From UBA12202 sp002691725 (lineage in GTDB: Bacteria > Pseudomonadota > Alphaproteobacteria > Puniceispirillales > UBA1172), in assembly GCA_965660675.1 (NCBI GenBank), contig CBFIAU010000007.1:1-64000 (forward strand): a stretch of 64,000 bases of DNA, read 5' to 3'. The notes beneath the pieces were generated by a model. It searched no databases. It was not told the origin of the DNA and saw only the letters and a list, made by a program, of their open reading frames with translations. This document shows positions 61,917 through 64,000 of the stretch, piece after piece (the first letter of the stretch is position 1; each line of letters opens with the position of its first letter). Position numbers and translations under genes: made by a program.

Positions 61917-62984
61917 GTGTTATCGTTGCTAAGATATTTTACACCTAAAACAAACCCCTCAAAACCAACGGCAAAACGTAAGATTTTAATCTTGGCTCCG
62001 ATGATAGGCATTGGTGATTTGGTATGGGTGAAACCATGGATTGATGCGGCGGCAGACCAGCATGATGTTGTTTTAATGACAAAACCGTCATCCCACGCCC
62101 ATATTACCATGCAAGAGCATATCAATAAAAATAACCAGAAAAAAAATATGGAACTGCACCCGCTTTACCGATCTATGAGAGGGCAGAAAGGCAAACATGA
62201 TGGCATTTCCGGCATCTTCAGATTAGCCCGTGACATCATTAAAATTAAGCCTGATGAAGTCTGGATATTTCACCGGAGCTGGCGTTACGCGGCAGCAGCC
62301 TGGCTGGCAAGAGTCAAAAAAAGAATTGGCTTCGGTCTCGGCAGGCAGCAATGGTTTTTGACAGAACCTTCGCCAATACCTGATCACATGGAAGGCATTC
62401 ATCCACGAAAAGCCGTTGCCAGCATATTAAATCCTCAAGGCATATGCCCCAAAGATACCCACCCACGGCTTAAAGCTAATGCTGAGCAAATCGCTCTGGC
62501 GAAAGCAACTCTGCCTGCGAATACGCCAACACTTATTATGGGTGTTGGGTGCAGCACGGCGGATCGCCGCTGGTCGCCAAAGCATTTTGCAGATGTTATT
62601 AACTGGCTCCATCAATCATACCCGAATTATCATATCGCGCTGTGTGGGGGGCCTGATGAGCAGGATATTGGTGAGCAGGTTTTGAAGCATGTCGAGAGCA
62701 AGCCTGATCAGGTTCAGCTGATTTTTGACCAACCGCTTGGCGTTGTTGTTGGTATCCTTCAATTATCCGCACTTTATATCGGTAATGATACCAGCCTGAT
62801 CAATATCGCGGCAGCCGTTGGAACAAGGTGTGTCCGCATTTATGCAAGCTCTTTACCAATCCTCTCCTCTGAATACATCACCTCATTATGGCCAGCAGAT
62901 AAATCACGGATCAGTGTTTGGGGTAGCATTGACGATATCACCCCAAATGACGTCATAGATGCCGTAAAACCCTTACTGAATTAA
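61917..62984 (+). CDS. glycosyltransferase family 9 (heptosyltransferase-like)
   Basis: 355 residues, GTG start. ILILAPMIGIGDLVWVKPWIDAAA (23-46 region), VWIFHRSWRYAAAAWLARV, HPRKAVASIL, MGVGCSTADRRWSPKHFADVI and the C-terminal IGNDTSLINIAAAVGTRCV are typical of GT9/ADP-heptose:LPS transferases with a GT-B fold. It adds a sugar to the LPS core on the cytoplasmic side. It precedes an HldD-like epimerase, forming a polysaccharide locus with the next gene. Confidence 0.82.
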   Translation: MLSLLRYFTPKTNPSKPTAKRKILILAPMIGIGDLVWVKPWIDAAADQHDVVLMTKPSSHAHITMQEHINKNNQKKNMELHPLYRSMRGQKGKHDGISGIFRLARDIIKIKPDEVWIFHRSWRYAAAAWLARVKKRIGFGLGRQQWFLTEPSPIPDHMEGIHPRKAVASILNPQGICPKDTHPRLKANAEQIALAKATLPANTPTLIMGVGCSTADRRWSPKHFADVINWLHQSYPNYHIALCGGPDEQDIGEQVLKHVESKPDQVQLIFDQPLGVVVGILQLSALYIGNDTSLINIAAAVGTRCVRIYASSLPILSSEYITSLWPADKSRISVWGSIDDITPNDVIDAVKPLLN

Positions 62985-63080
62985 TCCCCTATCAGTTGTC
63001 TTTATCATCATAAGACGAAGCATTGCCTCTTGCTATATTATTATAAAAACATACATTATAATTTAGTAATATATAGGGTA

Positions 63081-63932
63081 ATGGCATTAACTATCATGAA
63101 TATCTTATTGACCGGACATAATGGTTTCATCGGCCAAAATCTATATAAAGCCCTGTTAAAACTAGGGCATAATGTTGATGGCTGGGATTGGGGTGATGGG
63201 TTAACGCCATCGGCTCCATATCCTCAAATTGCAGGCCGTGATGTCGTTATCCATCTTGGCGCAATCAGCTCAACCACCTATCCAAATGTTGATCAGATTT
63301 TCACCCAAAATACAGATTTTAGCATTTGGCTCTATGATCAATGCCAGGCGCATAATATTGATTTTCACTACGCATCCAGCGCCAGCGTCTATGGAACGCT
63401 AGAGCATTTTAATGAGGCAGGGCCGTTTCAACCGCAAAGCCCCTATGCATATAGTAAATATCTATTTGATCGTTACATTATGCAAAACCCGGCTGATCAT
63501 ATTAAAGTCATCGGCTTTCGGTATTTTAATGTTTATGGCCATTATGGCGAAACCCATAAAGGCGACATGGCAAGCCCTTACACAAAGTTTATCAAACAGG
63601 CTAAAGACCACGGAACGATAAAGTTGTTTGAGGATAGTGATCAATATAGCCGAGATTTCATCAGTGTCGAAGATGTTGTCAAAATACACTGTACGATGAT
63701 AAATAATGCGCAATCAGGCATATATAATATTGGCACAGGCAAGCCGGTCAGTTTTCAGGTTGTCGCAGAGAGTATCGCGGATAAATACAATGCCAAGATT
63801 GCATATGTGCCAATGCCGAATAATCTCAAGCAACAATATCAGAAATATACCTGCGCTGATCTCACTCGGCTGAAGCCGCTTATTGATCCTGAGTTTCAAA
63901 GCATTACAGAATATATCAACAGCCATGATTGA
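63081..63932 (+). CDS. NAD-dependent sugar epimerase (HldD-like)
   Basis: 283 residues from the ATG at 63081; ATG 63096 is an alternative. NILLTGHNGFIGQNL at the start is the Rossmann glycine motif. SSASVYGT and YAYSKYLFD carry the SDR catalytic Ser and Y-x3-K. FRYFNVYG, YSRDFISVEDVV and IYNIGTGKPVSF are extended-SDR blocks. It is closest to ADP-L-glycero-D-manno-heptose 6-epimerase by layout, though a different nucleotide-sugar epimerase is possible. Confidence 0.75.
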   Translation: MALTIMNILLTGHNGFIGQNLYKALLKLGHNVDGWDWGDGLTPSAPYPQIAGRDVVIHLGAISSTTYPNVDQIFTQNTDFSIWLYDQCQAHNIDFHYASSASVYGTLEHFNEAGPFQPQSPYAYSKYLFDRYIMQNPADHIKVIGFRYFNVYGHYGETHKGDMASPYTKFIKQAKDHGTIKLFEDSDQYSRDFISVEDVVKIHCTMINNAQSGIYNIGTGKPVSFQVVAESIADKYNAKIAYVPMPNNLKQQYQKYTCADLTRLKPLIDPEFQSITEYINSHD

Positions 63933-63979
63933 GGCATCGTCAGTGACTGTCGGTTTGTTGTGAAAAAGGGATTTGTTTT

Positions 63980-64000
63980 ATGTGGCAAACAAAACCTCGT
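63980..64000 (+). CDS. start of a further gene (cut by window)
   Basis: ATG at 63980 with AAAAAGGG about 9 nt upstream opens MWQTKPR and runs off the window. The ribosome binding site and position behind the epimerase suggest the next gene of the polysaccharide locus. Confidence 0.4.

Overview
The window reads as chromosome from a marine alphaproteobacterium, most likely of the SAR116 (Puniceispirillum-like) type. The reasons are a moderately AT-rich genome with dense operons, a close match to the DMSP demethylase DmdA, two methanethiol oxidase (SBP56) genes, the alphaproteobacterial GlpSTPQUV glycerol ABC importer and many gene products for small organic solutes. This is inferred from gene content; no rRNA or complete tRNA lies in the window to confirm it.

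Layout. 1-5.2 kb: a minus-strand DUF2182 / ferredoxin / methanethiol oxidase cluster diverges from a sulfide:quinone oxidoreductase. 5.3-10 kb and 14.5-16.5 kb: AT-rich accessory stretches with small genes, a duplicated small gene, hairpins, a three-copy dispersed repeat, a tRNA-like minihelix and a frameshifted methyltransferase. Between them (10.0-14.5 kb) lies a five-gene ABC importer and phosphoesterase operon bracketed by two copies of that repeat. 16.5-20.4 kb: the ATP-grasp / alpha-E / transglutaminase / Anbu operon. 21.3-25.7 kb: dmdA in a four-gene operon with a transthyretin-like protein, a ThDP enzyme and an FMN hydroxyacid dehydrogenase, opposite a LysR gene. 26.8-33.3 kb: peptidase E and an oligopeptide ABC system. 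33.3-37.4 kb: an Lrp regulator divergent from a fused indolepyruvate ferredoxin oxidoreductase.

38-43 kb: a second methanethiol oxidase and ferredoxin pair, with a GlcD-type oxidase, a CoA-binding protein, a CitE-type lyase and a GFA-family protein. 43.1-47.1 kb: a choline dehydrogenase, a BetI-like repressor and a GcvT-family protein. 47.3-51.1 kb: miscellaneous metabolism and regulation. 51.2-61.3 kb: a complete glycerol regulon (glpK, glpU, glpQ, glpP, glpT, glpS, glpV; glpR and glpD divergent). 61.5-64 kb: a DUF1330 protein and surface-polysaccharide genes (GT9 glycosyltransferase, HldD-like epimerase).

How it fits together (inference): DmdA would demethylate DMSP or a related sulfonium compound. 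Methanethiol released later would be oxidised by the two SBP56 proteins to sulfide, formaldehyde and H2O2, and SQR would pass sulfide electrons to quinone. Choline/betaine, glycerol, peptide and aromatic 2-oxo-acid catabolism sit alongside, as expected of a heterotroph living on phytoplankton solutes. The most unusual points are the two mtoX-ferredoxin modules, the dmdA operon context, the asymmetric GlpS/GlpT ATPase pair, and the structured non-coding elements in the accessory stretches.
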